From Goniomonas avonlea (Eukaryota; Cryptophyceae; Goniomonadida; Goniomonadaceae): a DNA stretch of 10,521 bases. Numbering within the stretch: position 1 is the first letter of the stretch; each line of letters opens with the position of its first letter. This document shows positions 1 to 7,316 of this stretch, piece by piece. The stretch is taken from assembly GCA_003573635.1 (NCBI GenBank), contig QUTJ01031246.1, positions 1 through 10,521 on the forward strand. Direction: 5' to 3'. The position numbers and the translations under genes were made by a program. The notes beneath the pieces are model-generated. The model saw nothing but the letters and a program-made list of their open reading frames with translations, was not told the DNA's origin and did not search any database.

Positions 1-26
1 GTTTTTTTCCTCGGAAATTCGACTCG

Positions 27-57
27 CCAATTTTTTTTGGCCAATTTTTTTTGGCCA
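27..57. repeat. T8-tract tandem repeat, 14-bp period
   Basis: Two runs of eight T are each flanked by CCAA and GGCC, giving a 14-bp period. Each unit is nearly self-complementary at its ends (CCAA ... TTGG). It marks the start of a simple-repeat zone; no function can be assigned. Confidence 0.7.
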
Positions 58-140
58 GTTATGCTGGCCAGAACCAGCATAATAATACGGGGAAAAAAGG
101 TATTAATTCAGAAACCCTGGGCACAGGACACAGATACCGG

Positions 141-172
141 CACACACTGACACTGACACAGAGAGAAGTCGG

Positions 173-205
<33 letters not shown>

Positions 206-242
206 AGACACGCTGACGCAGACACTGACACTGACACAGAGA
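141..242. repeat. Nested CACTGA / CACAGG hexamer repeats
   Basis: A block of CACTGA-type units ending in cacagagag occurs twice (about 141-165 and 220-242), on either side of about six copies of a GGCACA hexamer (about 174-206). Long open frames on both strands here are by-products of 6-bp periodicity and encode only low-complexity peptides. Confidence 0.8.
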
Positions 243-292
243 GCCTGAGACAGCAACGCGACGGAGGAGCCGAGATGAACATTCAGGCTTTG

Positions 293-729
293 AATGTGCG
301 TTGAGGAGGCACAGCACAAACGCACGCACAACACAAAGGGTGCTCACTCCTCTCCCTCCTCCCTCTCTCCCTTGCGCCCGTCGATATGTAACGTGGATGG
401 GAGAGACGGGGGACACACCAATCGCGTCGGTGTGAGAATGTGTCGGCGTGTTTCGAGGAAAAGAGGGCGGGGGAGGGGGGCGAGGGAGGGAGGAATGAGC
501 GTTCAGGAGGCACCAGCAAATGCACGCACAACACCAAGAATGTTCTCTCCTTCTCCCTGCTTCCCTCCCTCCCTTGCGACCGTCGATTGGGCAATCAAAC
601 GGCAAAAAGGCTTTGAATGAGCGTTCAGGCCTCGACCAGCACAAACGCACGCAGAACGCAAACAAATCGGCAAAAGGGCTTTGAATGAGCGTTCAGGCTT
701 CGAGGCACCAGCACAAATGCACGCAGAAC
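293..729. repeat. Satellite-like diverged repeat family, four copies
   Basis: A unit beginning aatgagcgttcagg and followed by caccagcacaaatgcacgca starts near 293, 494, 616 and 684. Copies one and two also share the following ~100 bp (a CTCTCCCT-rich tract, then cttgcg.ccgtcgat), so they represent a ~200-bp period, whereas copies three and four are ~68 bp apart. A reduced relative (gcacaaacgcgcgcagc) occurs in the 60-bp repeat at 903-1000. I found no exon of a known protein in this block on either strand. Confidence 0.75.
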
Positions 730-737
730 GGCAAAAA

Positions 738-890
738 GGGGAGAGGGAGAGAGGAGGACGGGGAGAGGGAGAGGGGAGAAAGGGGGAGGGAGATTGGAAA
801 GAGGGAGAGGGAGAGAGGAGACAGGGGAGGAGAAAGGGGAGAGGAGAAAGGGGAGAGGAGAAAGGGGAGAAAGCCCGGAGTTGCAGAGAG
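738..890. repeat. Purine (GA)-rich simple repeat
   Basis: About 150 bp of almost uninterrupted G and A on the plus strand, built from gagaggagaaagggga-type units. Open frames through it encode only Glu/Gly/Arg or Ser/Pro/Leu strings and are not genes. If SMG9 is intact, this would lie inside its last intron. Confidence 0.8.
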
Positions 891-902
891 GAGATTAACA
901 CG

Positions 903-1000
903 GGGATGAGGATGCGTCAGATAACGCGCGAGCGAAGCACAAACGCGCGCAGCAAAAACACAGGGATGAGGATGCGTCAGATAACGCGCGAGCGAAGCAC
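903..1000. repeat. 60-bp tandem repeat next to the last visible SMG9 splice donor
   Basis: Positions 903-940 and 963-1000 are an identical 38-bp segment repeated at exactly 60 bp. The right-hand copy ends inside the minus-strand GTACGT donor (1004-999) of the last visible SMG9 exon, so the repeat array begins directly at the exon boundary. Confidence 0.9.
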
Positions 1001-1004
1001 GTAC

Positions 1005-2398
1005 ATTGCTGGTGGCATTGCCATGGCGCTCGTCAGTTGGCAGCAAGAACAAGTTGATACTGCCAGGGGGCGGAAGGGGCTGGGACGGACCCACTGACCC
1101 AAGAACGACGGCCTCGGCCGAGGGAGGATGCAGCATCGGTGGCTGGTGTGGAACAACGGTTGCTGCGATGGGCATCAGTTGGCTAGCGTGAGATAATGAG
1201 GCTTTGAGATTCGGTGTTAAAGACGATCGTACCGGGAAGCCGTAGCAGGCGAGATTTCCGAAACACTCGCTGGAGCAAGATCTGGGTGTTGGGCGCAGAG
1301 GCAGGTGAGTCCAGAACGTCGTCCGGAAGCTTGTTGCACACAAACACTGGAAAAAGTGTGAGGCTCGTGCCGAGCCCGTCCGAAACGATGCACCAACAGA
1401 GGGTAGATACTCAGATTCGCCTCGGGCCTCAGCTGAGTCGGCGGATGGCCCAGTCACCTCCGGGAGGTTTCGCTTGAGGTCTTCACACTGACAAGGGGCA
1501 ATTAAAGGTGGGGCAGAAAGTCTTTCCGCTCCCAAACAAGAACGTACAGTGCGGACAAATTTCAGGAACGGAAGGTCGCACAGAGAGTCTTGGACCACCA
1601 GAACCACATGGCACACGGAGAGCAGAAAGACGGTCATTTGGATGGCCTGTTCTCGTAAATTAAACTGCCAGTTGCACGGTTCGGCTTGCCTGTAAATCAA
1701 GGAGATGCTCAGGAGAACCAACCTCCGGAGGAAGCGGCCAATCAGACTTCAGGACCTGCATGAAAATGGAAGGACTGGCGACGGGCTGGGAGCATCGTTA
1801 CACGCGCTTAGTGACCTTCCGCTTCAAAAATAATACCTGGGTGTCGAGCAAGATCAGCCGATCCGGGGTGACGTGAATGTCCACTCCACTGGTCCGATGA
1901 GCTCCGTCCAATTGTGTTGCAAGCGATTGCACAGGAAACACGGTGGAGCTCTGAGAGAGACAAATCAACTTGAGGGCAAGCAGGGAGTAACTAAGGCACA
2001 CTTCATCAGCATGAGAGATCCCGGCAAGCTGTCTGAGAATCGAAGACTTGCCGGCGCCCTGTGGCCCAACCACACCGATGACAACGAACTCCCGGTTGTC
2101 CGACAGTAGCTGCAGAGAGTCACCAAGACAAGTTGTGAACCAATCAAGTTCACCTTGGCAGGATCTTCTGAACAGAATTCAAGGGTCGATTCTGCGAGGA
2201 GCTTGGCAACAACCTCGCGCGGCCCTCCGCTCACGATGCCATCCACCTTTCGCCCTGCAGCTCCCGGATTACTTTTGAGCAGCAGCGTCGGAGTTGGAAC
2301 AGGCGCCTTGGAATCAGACCGCTCCCCTTCCTGCACACCAGATCAGGCCAAATAATGTTTTTCAAGCGCCTTACCTGGCGAGCCGGCCTGCGCAGCAT
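1005..2398 (-). CDS. SMG9: SMG9-like nonsense-mediated decay factor, C-terminal exon(s) missing
   Basis: SMG9 pairs with SMG8 and regulates the SMG1 kinase that phosphorylates UPF1 in nonsense-mediated mRNA decay. Exons on the minus strand: 2398-2375, 2330-2154, 2109-2002, 1950-1837, 1755-1690, 1646-1548, 1487-1394, 1346-1233, 1162-1005, giving 318 residues so far. Seen: Walker A GPQGAGKSS (residues 82-90), TSGVDIHVTPDRLILLDTQ (123-141), FLLSVCHVVLVVQD (about 170-183) and INLFLLP near the end, all in the order of animal SMG9. Removing the 60-bp intron 1547-1488 gives a linker of the same length as I recall for human SMG9. The start is the first ATG of a short exon ending CAG|GTAAGG; the frame is open upstream, so a longer N-terminus is possible. 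Acceptor 1163 is preferred over 1094 because an actgat branch-like site precedes it. The long disordered N-terminus of animals is absent. After GTACGT at 1004 the final ~80-90 residues are not found in the window. The identity is firm; exact junctions less so. Confidence 0.88.
1647..1689 (-). other. 43-bp GC-AG intron in SMG9
   Basis: The exon ends TTACAG and the intron opens GCAAGC, the usual context of minor GC donors, and closes GAACAG with a tttaat branch-like site. Splicing joins HLLDLQ to AIQMTVFLLSVCHVV, collinear with the EMQSLQ...CHVV region of animal SMG9. Without splicing the upstream frame meets a TAA inside the intron. Confidence 0.8.
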
Positions 2399-2564
2399 TG
2401 CGAACAACGCCAAGTCGGCCAAGATTCGAGTATCAGTGTTGGTACCGCTGACGATACGGCGCAAGCTCGCTAACGATACACGATTGAATTGCTGCCTCTT
2501 GGCCTTTCGCTGCTGCCCTTTCAACTCCTTTTCCAGCAAGCACCTCCTGCTCAAAACCCGACCC
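2399..2564. promoter_or_regulatory. Divergent intergenic region, SMG9 / acidic membrane protein
   Basis: 166 bp separate the two start codons, so both 5' UTRs and the promoter(s) must lie here or overlap the neighbouring gene. I see no clear TATA box. A gctgacgatac / gctaacgatac pair (about 2446 and 2469) and a pyrimidine tract ending ccttttccag at 2536 are visible; the latter could be a 5' UTR splice acceptor for the plus-strand gene. The promoter role is inferred from the layout. Confidence 0.5.
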
Positions 2565-3284
2565 ATGTGGACCTCAAAGAGTGTGCTGCTTGTACTGTTT
2601 GTGCTGTTCAGCACCGCGTTGGCACAAGAAACAGCTGAGCATGAACAGCCAGTCGTGACCGAAACCACCGCGGAACTTCAGTCTCCTCAGGAAGAGGGGC
2701 CGGAGCCGGAGGAAGACGACGAGGAGAGCGATGAGGAACACAGCGAGATGCCATCATCGGAAGGTGTTATCCACGAGTCTCAGCATGTAGTGGAGCAGGA
2801 GGGTCATGGTGGCGAAGTTCCCGACGACGATCACGACCCGAACGACTACAATTACCGCGTCGAGGGCGACGAGGAGTACGCCCAGGACGGGGACGAGGAT
2901 GAAGGGGACGAGGAGAGCGATGACGATGAGGGGGAGGCGGATATCCAATATGGAGAGCACCCCTCAGCCCAGTCCTTAGCGCACGCGGAGGAAGAGGAAG
3001 CTCAGCAGACTGCGTCAGGAGCTGGATCTCTGTTTTGGATTCTTGGGCTTGCACCCGTTGCGGTCGTTGGAGTGGTTGCCGCGCACAAGGGTGGCTATGT
3101 TGATGTGATGCAGCTTAAAGCCAAGATCTCCGAAACCTTCAGTGGCGATTCCTACGGTCAGTTGCACGCCGTTCCGCAATGTTCAATACCCAGCGCGGAG
3201 GAGGAAAGCCAGTGGTTGGAAGAGGAGGCGTATGAAAACACTGCTCTCACTGGATATCAGGTCACAGGGGACCTCCAGGTCTAG
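2565..3284 (+). CDS. Acidic single-pass (type I) membrane protein, function unknown
   Basis: I do not recognise the family. The 239-residue single-exon frame starts with a classic signal peptide (MWTSKSVLLVLFVLFSTALA, 1-20), followed by ~130 lumenal residues dominated by Glu and Asp in runs, then one membrane span (about 154-174, GSLFWILGLAPVAVVGVVAA), and a ~65-residue tail. The tail has tyrosine motifs Y178VDV, Y197GQL and Y231QVT, of which YGQL fits the YxxPhi sorting signal best, and an acidic stretch WLEEEAYEN. The frame is open back to an ATG at 2355, but that extension is basic, overlaps SMG9's first exon antisense and would bury the signal peptide, so I chose 2565. An acidic lumen plus tyrosine sorting tail recalls TGN38-type cycling proteins in architecture only. 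Calcium binding or cargo handling is speculation. Confidence 0.72.
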   Translation: MWTSKSVLLVLFVLFSTALAQETAEHEQPVVTETTAELQSPQEEGPEPEEDDEESDEEHSEMPSSEGVIHESQHVVEQEGHGGEVPDDDHDPNDYNYRVEGDEEYAQDGDEDEGDEESDDDEGEADIQYGEHPSAQSLAHAEEEEAQQTASGAGSLFWILGLAPVAVVGVVAAHKGGYVDVMQLKAKISETFSGDSYGQLHAVPQCSIPSAEEESQWLEEEAYENTALTGYQVTGDLQV

Positions 3285-3309
3285 GGTATCATCTCCGGAC
3301 CGAGCCCTT

Positions 3310-3330
3310 GACGGGCAGCGAATGCCCGTC
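3310..3330 (+). repeat. Perfect 8-bp stem-loop in the 3' UTR
   Basis: gacgggca (3310-3317), loop gcgaa, tgcccgtc (3323-3330). It begins 26 nt after the stop codon of the acidic membrane protein. No U or A tract marks it as a known terminator or processing element. Confidence 0.7.
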
Positions 3331-3482
3331 GGGCTGTTGCGAGCGACTCTGCCTCTGTATCGTAGTGACAAGTGATTTTTGTTTCCTTGTGGCAAAACTG
3401 GTCATGTTCTACAGCACGCCAGAGAATGGCGGGTTGTCTGGATTTGGCTTGTTCCCTGCCTTGTAATACAGTATATTCTTAT

Positions 3483-3527
3483 AATGACTGCCCAAGCGTC
3501 CCTTCGAAGAATGACTCCCCAAGCGTC
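3483..3527. repeat. Short direct repeat, 27-bp spacing
   Basis: aatgactgcccaagcgtc at 3483-3500 recurs at 3510-3527 with a single G to C difference. No coding context. Confidence 0.75.
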
Positions 3528-3764
3528 GCTGGTCGTGATATTTTGTCATCGTATTCTTTTTGACGTGCTGTGTGAGAGTGAAGCTGGGAACATTCTCAAC
3601 TTGCAGTCCAGTCACAGTACACGATCGAATTCTGATGACTCGTTCCATGGACTATCGCTGAGATTTTCACAGGTACCCGACTTATGTCGGTGATTGTTGC
3701 TCAATTCTTTGTTTGCTGCAGAGCAAGAAATGCTTCCCTTCGGCTCCCCACTACAGCACATGAA

Positions 3765-4133
3765 CAGCCATCCGGCGGCTATTAGGAAGTTGGTCATTGT
3801 GAAATGACCATGTTGGCCCAACCGAAAGCTGGGCGAAGCTCAAGTTAGCCTTGGAAACCTGCGCCGGTCTTGCGGAGCCAGCGGAGTGGCCGGGGCCGGA
3901 GTGACGCCCGTACATGTACGGGACAGAATCAAGATGACATCGCAGCACAGCCATCCAGCGCTAGGAAGTTGGTCTGACTGCACTTGATTGTTAAATGGCC
4001 TAGCGATCCCAACTGGAAGCCGGGCCAAGCTCAAGCTGGACTGGAAACCTGCAGCAACCGCAACCGTGGATTTGGAAGTTGGCACAGCACAGGGTGGCCT
4101 CCGTGCATGTGCGGAGCAGAACAAAGAATCGAT
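3765..4133 (+). repeat. Degenerate ~180-190-bp tandem repeat with conserved hairpin (possible structured RNA)
   Basis: Two diverged copies occur in the same order (about 3765-3932 and 3947-4133). Shared blocks are cagccatcc, aggaagttggtc, aagctcaag, tggaaacctgc and a palindrome followed by acagaatcaaga / gcagaacaaaga. The palindrome in copy one is cccgtacatgtacggg (3907-3922). Copy two (4100-4115) differs at four positions but keeps every pair: the outer C-G has become T-A, and two inner A to G changes leave G-T wobbles on the plus strand. A further stem in copy one (3791-3810) is tggtcatt / aatgacca. Constraint on base pairing fits a plus-strand structured RNA or an old transposon-derived element. 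No ORF or known RNA family was recognised. Confidence 0.65.
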
Positions 4134-4348
4134 CTATCTAAGTAAAACCGGTTGTATCATATCCGTCAAAGTAGATGCGTTTCATCTGTTACGTGTCTGT
4201 TTCTTCGATAGACGATAACAAAACTGAATCTGTCAAGCGTCAACATCAAACTGACCGCACTCTCCCAATTATTCCCTGAAAATCACGCGCTCCACTCGCA
4301 CCTGCGCGAAGCGTTCGGTCCTTGCTTTCGCGTTTGACACACAGAGTG

Positions 4349-4472
4349 GTGAGTCGCAACGCTGGCCGCATGATCACTTGTGCCTCTGTCGCATTTGAAT
4401 GACTCGATGGCTCGTAATCTTCGTAGTTTCGACCACACTGATGACGTCGTGCTCACTCTCGTGCACCTGCAG
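4349..4472 (+). other. Likely 5' UTR intron of NACbeta
   Basis: GTGAGT at 4349 and a pyrimidine-containing acceptor (ctcactctcgtgcacctgcag) ending at 4472 bracket 124 bp. The coding ATG follows the acceptor directly. There is an ATG inside the interval (4370), which splicing would remove from the leader. Inferred from splice signals only. Confidence 0.55.
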
Positions 4473-5110
4473 ATGCAGAGTTCATCCATTGACGCTGAGA
4501 AGCTTGCTAAGCTTCAGGCCCGTGCCAAAGATGTGCGCACGGGAGGCAAGGGCTCTGTCCGACGAAAGAAGAAGGCTGTCCACAAGACCACCACCACAGA
4601 TGACAAGCGTCTCCAGAACACCCTCAAGCGTCTGGGTGTGAACAACATCCCAGCGATTGAGGAGGTGAACCTCTTCAAGGACAACGGCACAGTCATCCAC
4701 TTCCTGAACCCCAAGGGTAGGTCCCCGTTTATTCTGCATGATTGCATTCCGTATGTTGCACAATTTTGTGATTGTCTTCGCGATATCTCGTGGCACGTGC
4801 GCCTCGTTCGGCCGTGCATCACGTGCAAAAACACACTGAGCTTGGTCCGCAGTTCAAGCGTCCATCGGTGCCAACACCTACGTCATCAGTGGACCGTCTG
4901 AGACTAAGAGTGAGTCGTTTCCCTTGTTTGGTGGGGCTTGAGTTAATTTGTGTTGCAGCCCTGCAAGAGCTGTTGCCTGGTATCATCAACCAGTTGGGCC
5001 AGGACAACCTTGAGCACCTTAAGAAGATTGCCGAGCAGTACACACCCAGCGCTGACGACGACGAGCCTCCGGAGCTCGTCGAGGACTTCGAGCAGACCGC
5101 GAGCTCGTAG
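4473..5110 (+). CDS. BTF3: Nascent polypeptide-associated complex subunit beta (BTF3-like)
   Basis: NACbeta pairs with NACalpha at the ribosomal exit tunnel and shields new chains from mistargeting to the ER. Exons 4473-4716, 4853-4909 and 4959-5110 give 150 residues; introns are 136 bp (GTAGGT...CGCAG) and 49 bp (GTGAGT...TGCAG). Seen: the N-terminal EKLAKLQ; the ribosome-binding basic patch RRKKK (30-34); [29 protein letters not shown]; the NAC core VIHFLNPK joined across intron 1 to [19 protein letters not shown]; then [13 protein letters not shown] and an acidic tail ending EDFEQTASS. Length and motif order match the family. The [10 protein letters not shown] wording is closer to plant and algal BTF3 than to animal versions. 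The start is the first ATG after the presumed leader intron, giving five extra residues before the conserved DAEKL. Confidence 0.96.
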
Positions 5111-5530
5111 ACTCGAGTTCCGGGAACTGAGCTGTCGTTTAGAGACGTGTGCTGATTGGCGTTCTATGTCACAGCCACACTGCTTGAACGTAGGTTCAAC
5201 CTCTGGATCTGACAGTCTGATTTTGTGTACAACTTGCAACTTATTAAGCGTGATTGGGAGCCGTGAATTTCCTGCGCTGTCAGTAAAGTGTTTGGACCGG
5301 GAGCTTGCATATCCGGCTCTCCTCGCGACTGACGTCATAGGGACGGCACAGACTTGGGAAATGAAGCCTGTGAACCATCCTTGTCTCTCTTTGCATCGTA
5401 TTTTGTCGTTCTTGCTGCTGGATGTTTTGAAGGGTATCCCAGTTGGTGGCTTGATCAAAGGGCCTCTTTGGTTCTGTCTGTGTTCACTGAGGCATCAGAG
5501 GGATGCGAAAGTAAGGCAAACATCTCTGAT

Positions 5531-5549
5531 GGCTTGGGCAGCCCAAGCC
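5531..5549. repeat. 19-bp perfect palindrome / hairpin
   Basis: ggcttgggc a gcccaagcc: 9-bp arms around one central base, or a 7-bp stem with a 5-nt loop when transcribed. It lies in the space between the converging 3' ends and could act as an end-of-gene structure for either strand. That role is inferred. Confidence 0.7.
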
Positions 5550-5585
5550 ACTAAAAGGTATTGGCATCAAGGTCATGTGGCTACA

Positions 5586-5591
5586 TTTATT
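5586..5591 (-). promoter_or_regulatory. Candidate polyadenylation signal AATAAA (microprotein)
   Basis: TTTATT on the plus strand reads AATAAA on the minus strand, about 120 nt beyond the microprotein stop (5715), a sensible 3' UTR length for a compact genome. Confidence 0.45.
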
Positions 5592-5714
5592 CTCAGTGCC
5601 AACAGTGTAAAGATCTCTTGAGGGGTGAAACCGGTGTCACGAGATTGCCAATGGGTGTCACACGTCGCGGCATCTTGTTGTGAAAAAGGATCCGGGAGGT
5701 CGGACATCGATCTG

Positions 5715-6013
5715 TTACGAAGTCTGCTCCCGCTTCGCAGCCATTTGTTCCTGTGACATAGGTCAACGAATACAACCCTAGAAAGAGAGCTGCTGAGTAC
5801 CCGTTCGATCCTTTCCATTTCTTCGAAACGCTTCAGTCGTGCTGCCAAGCGTTCTTCGATGTCTTTCTAGGCGACAACCAGAGTGAGCTCCACGAAACAA
5901 AAAATATATGGGCGCACCTTCTGCTTCTCAGCGAAATGGGACTGAACATAAAAACCGACACCGGCACCAATAAGAGTACCCACCGCAATCATGCTGTTCT
6001 GAACAAAGCTCAT
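5715..6013 (-). CDS. 65-residue single-pass membrane microprotein with charged helix
   Basis: Three minus-strand exons, 6013-5918, 5866-5801 and 5750-5715, join with introns of 51 bp (GTGCGC...CCTAG) and 50 bp (GTACTC...CACAG). The product begins MSFVQNSMIAV, has a glycine-zipper membrane segment (TLIGAGVGFYV; glycines 12, 16, 18, 20), then a highly charged helix (IEERLAARLKRFEEMERIER) that continues in phase into exon three (EQMAAKREQTS, stop). Each junction keeps the frame, and the helix is uninterrupted only after splicing, which is the main support. A short N-terminal span with GxxxG-type packing followed by a charged coiled coil resembles small inner-mitochondrial-membrane proteins such as ATP synthase subunit e or STMP1. 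This is a comparison of shape, not a demonstrated homology. It is divergent from the gene at 6233. Confidence 0.7.
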
Positions 6014-6232
6014 TGGAAGCGTGCTCACAAGTTGAGTCACAACGAGTACCAAGTCACTGCCGTACAGCTATCTGAGAGCACTAACATTAGGGTCCCTATT
6101 AGCAGCGTTGAGATTGCACCGAGACCGGCTGATAACTCAACTATCCCGAAGATCGCCGCGAAACCACCGTGGAGGCGGTTCAGCTGCAACCACAACTCCA
6201 CAAGACTTCCCCCCGAATCGGCGCGCCAAGAA
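6014..6232. promoter_or_regulatory. Divergent intergenic region, microprotein / unknown protein
   Basis: 219 bp between the two start codons with no ATG on the plus strand, so the ATG at 6233 is the first available after the divergent gene's start. No TATA box is evident. Bidirectional promoter activity is inferred. Confidence 0.45.
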
Positions 6233-6892
6233 ATGCAGCACGACCGACGTCGTGGCAAAGGGGGGGTGAGTCCTCAGCAAACTGGTGGCGGGCTGCTTCA
6301 GAGCCCACCGTTGCCGATTGTCCTTACTCAGTTGTTGTCCTTGGACACTTCTGTTGATTCCCTTATGCCTTGCCACAAGCCAGGACTCCTCCCGACTCCC
6401 CCTTCAGCGCCAGTCATCCAGAACTTCGTCCCGGTCCCGATCGCCGCCACACCCTATTCCAAAACGGTAGCATCCTTGAATACGCCGAGGCATTTTCCGC
6501 CTCAGAGACGCCAGTCCTGGGCTGCATCTGATTGCGAGTTCTCTCCCAGATGGCAGCATTCAACCCATAACCCATCGCGTGCTTCGCCCGTGAAAACGCC
6601 AACCAGAGCGGTCCACACTTTCGATCCACCCAGAGTTTCGGTTTCGCAGATGCCAGTAACAATGAGCGAAGACCGCATTCTGGCAAGCTCGGACATCGTC
6701 TCCATCAACAATAACAGCGGACCTGATCAAATTTTCAGCTCAATGCTCGATCAAGCGCTTCTGACAAGGTTACGGGTAGCCCTGGCTAATGCGCTTGAGA
6801 TGCCTGGATATGATGACGAGGCACACGATGCACGCGTCAACATCCTCAAGGCTATGATCGCTGAACAGGAAGTCATACTACTGACCGAATAA
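6233..6892 (+). CDS. Unknown Pro/Ser-rich protein with helical C-terminus
   Basis: I do not recognise it. The preferred model starts at ATG 6233, removes a 66-bp intron (6266-6331; GTGAGT...TTACTCAG) and ends at TAA 6890-6892, for 197 residues. The intron is a multiple of three without a stop, so the unspliced message would also be translatable (219 residues). The middle is disordered-looking and rich in Pro, Ser, Thr and Arg, with possible phosphorylation contexts such as SPVKTPTR and RRQSWAAS. The last ~55 residues look structured and helical (DQALLTRLRVALANALEM ... NILKAMIAEQEVILL). The frame is open back to an ATG at 5936, but that stretch lies antisense to the microprotein's first exon, so I rejected it. 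Cellular role unknown. Confidence 0.5.
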   Translation: MQHDRRRGKGGVSPQQTGGGLLQSPPLPIVLTQLLSLDTSVDSLMPCHKPGLLPTPPSAPVIQNFVPVPIAATPYSKTVASLNTPRHFPPQRRQSWAASDCEFSPRWQHSTHNPSRASPVKTPTRAVHTFDPPRVSVSQMPVTMSEDRILASSDIVSINNNSGPDQIFSSMLDQALLTRLRVALANALEMPGYDDEAHDARVNILKAMIAEQEVILLTE

Positions 6893-7316
6893 TCGTGCCG
6901 CGAAGCTCTCTGCCTTCGCTTCTCCTCCTTCGACCTCCTCGCTCCTACTCCGTCCTCACTCTGACACTCGATCTACTCCACCCCTCGTGCCTCTTCTCTT
7001 TCTCCGAGTGTTTCTTCCCTAGTGCTTCGTTCCATTGTTTCTTCGACAGTGAGTAAAACCCGAAGCTTACCACATGTCTCGCCGATCAGTTCGCCAAACA
7101 CATTGCGTGCTTTATTGCATTCGGCATTGTAATAGGAAAACGAAACCTCTAAACGCGGATTTGTATTTACGTACTGAGGAATAAGACGACTTGAAGAGAG
7201 ACGAGTCTAATAATTCGCAAAGATCGGGGAAAGCTGGCACCAGAATAAAAGCAGGTCTGGCCTCTCCAAGAGGCAGCAACCTGTGTCGAGCAGAGCAGCT
7301 ACACCAAGGAAAAAGT
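6893..7316. other. Convergent 3' spacer with pyrimidine-rich tract
   Basis: 424 bp between the stop of the unknown protein and the stop of CD2BP2. From about 6905 to 7045 the plus strand is C/T-rich (many ctcctt/ctctc units). Downstream are a minus-strand AATAAA at 7111-7116, about 200 nt past the CD2BP2 stop, and a plus-strand AATAAA at 7244-7249. If both are used the two 3' UTRs overlap. No credible gene. Confidence 0.5.

Larger units (their letters stand above)
3285..4348. other. Gene-less spacer between the acidic protein and NACbeta
   Basis: No frame here has the composition or length of a gene. It holds the 3' UTR of the upstream gene, small repeats (3310-3330, 3483-3527), the degenerate repeat pair 3765-4133, and the presumed promoter and 5' UTR of NACbeta up to the donor at 4349. 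At 1.06 kb it is much larger than the other spacers here, which are 111 to 604 bp. Confidence 0.6.
5111..5714. other. Convergent 3' spacer, NACbeta / microprotein
   Basis: 604 bp between two converging stop codons. A plus-strand frame runs through much of it, but its amino-acid order has no recognisable domain and it begins inside NACbeta out of frame. Visible elements are the palindrome at 5531-5549 and a minus-strand AATAAA at 5586-5591. Confidence 0.6.

Noticed and set aside
108-665. Long open frames on both strands in the left repeat region
   Set aside because: They follow 6-bp and GA/CT periodicity, encode only low-complexity peptides and overlap one another in several frames.
903-1000. 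CRISPR-like direct repeat
   Set aside because: Only two copies, eukaryotic context, and the spacer is itself related to the other satellite units.
2355-2564. N-terminal extension of the acidic protein from ATG 2355
   Set aside because: It overlaps SMG9 exon 1 antisense, is basic and unlike the rest, and would place the signal peptide 70 residues inside the protein.
2564-2566. SMG9 start at a minus-strand ATG sharing the CATG with the acidic gene's ATG
   Set aside because: An overlapping divergent start pair is attractive, but the extension (rich in Arg and Lys, no family match) has no support. The ATG at 2398 is simpler and leaves room for promoters.
3631-3660. C/D-box snoRNA candidate (TGATGA ... 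CTGA)
   Set aside because: The boxes are only about 20 nt apart and no terminal stem is visible.
5191-5212. tRNA T-arm-like sequence ggttcaacctc
   Set aside because: No matching 5-bp T stem, anticodon arm or acceptor stem around it.
4950-5621. 223-codon plus-strand frame after NACbeta
   Set aside because: It starts inside NACbeta in another frame, has no recognisable domain, and crosses a 3' spacer with a palindrome and an opposing poly(A) signal.
5936-6232. Upstream extension of the unknown protein to ATG 5936
   Set aside because: It is antisense to microprotein exon 1 and intron 1. The first plus-strand ATG beyond that gene is 6233.
7074-7184. 36-codon frame beginning MSRRSVRQ
   Set aside because: Too short, no splice partners or family, and located in a convergent 3' spacer.
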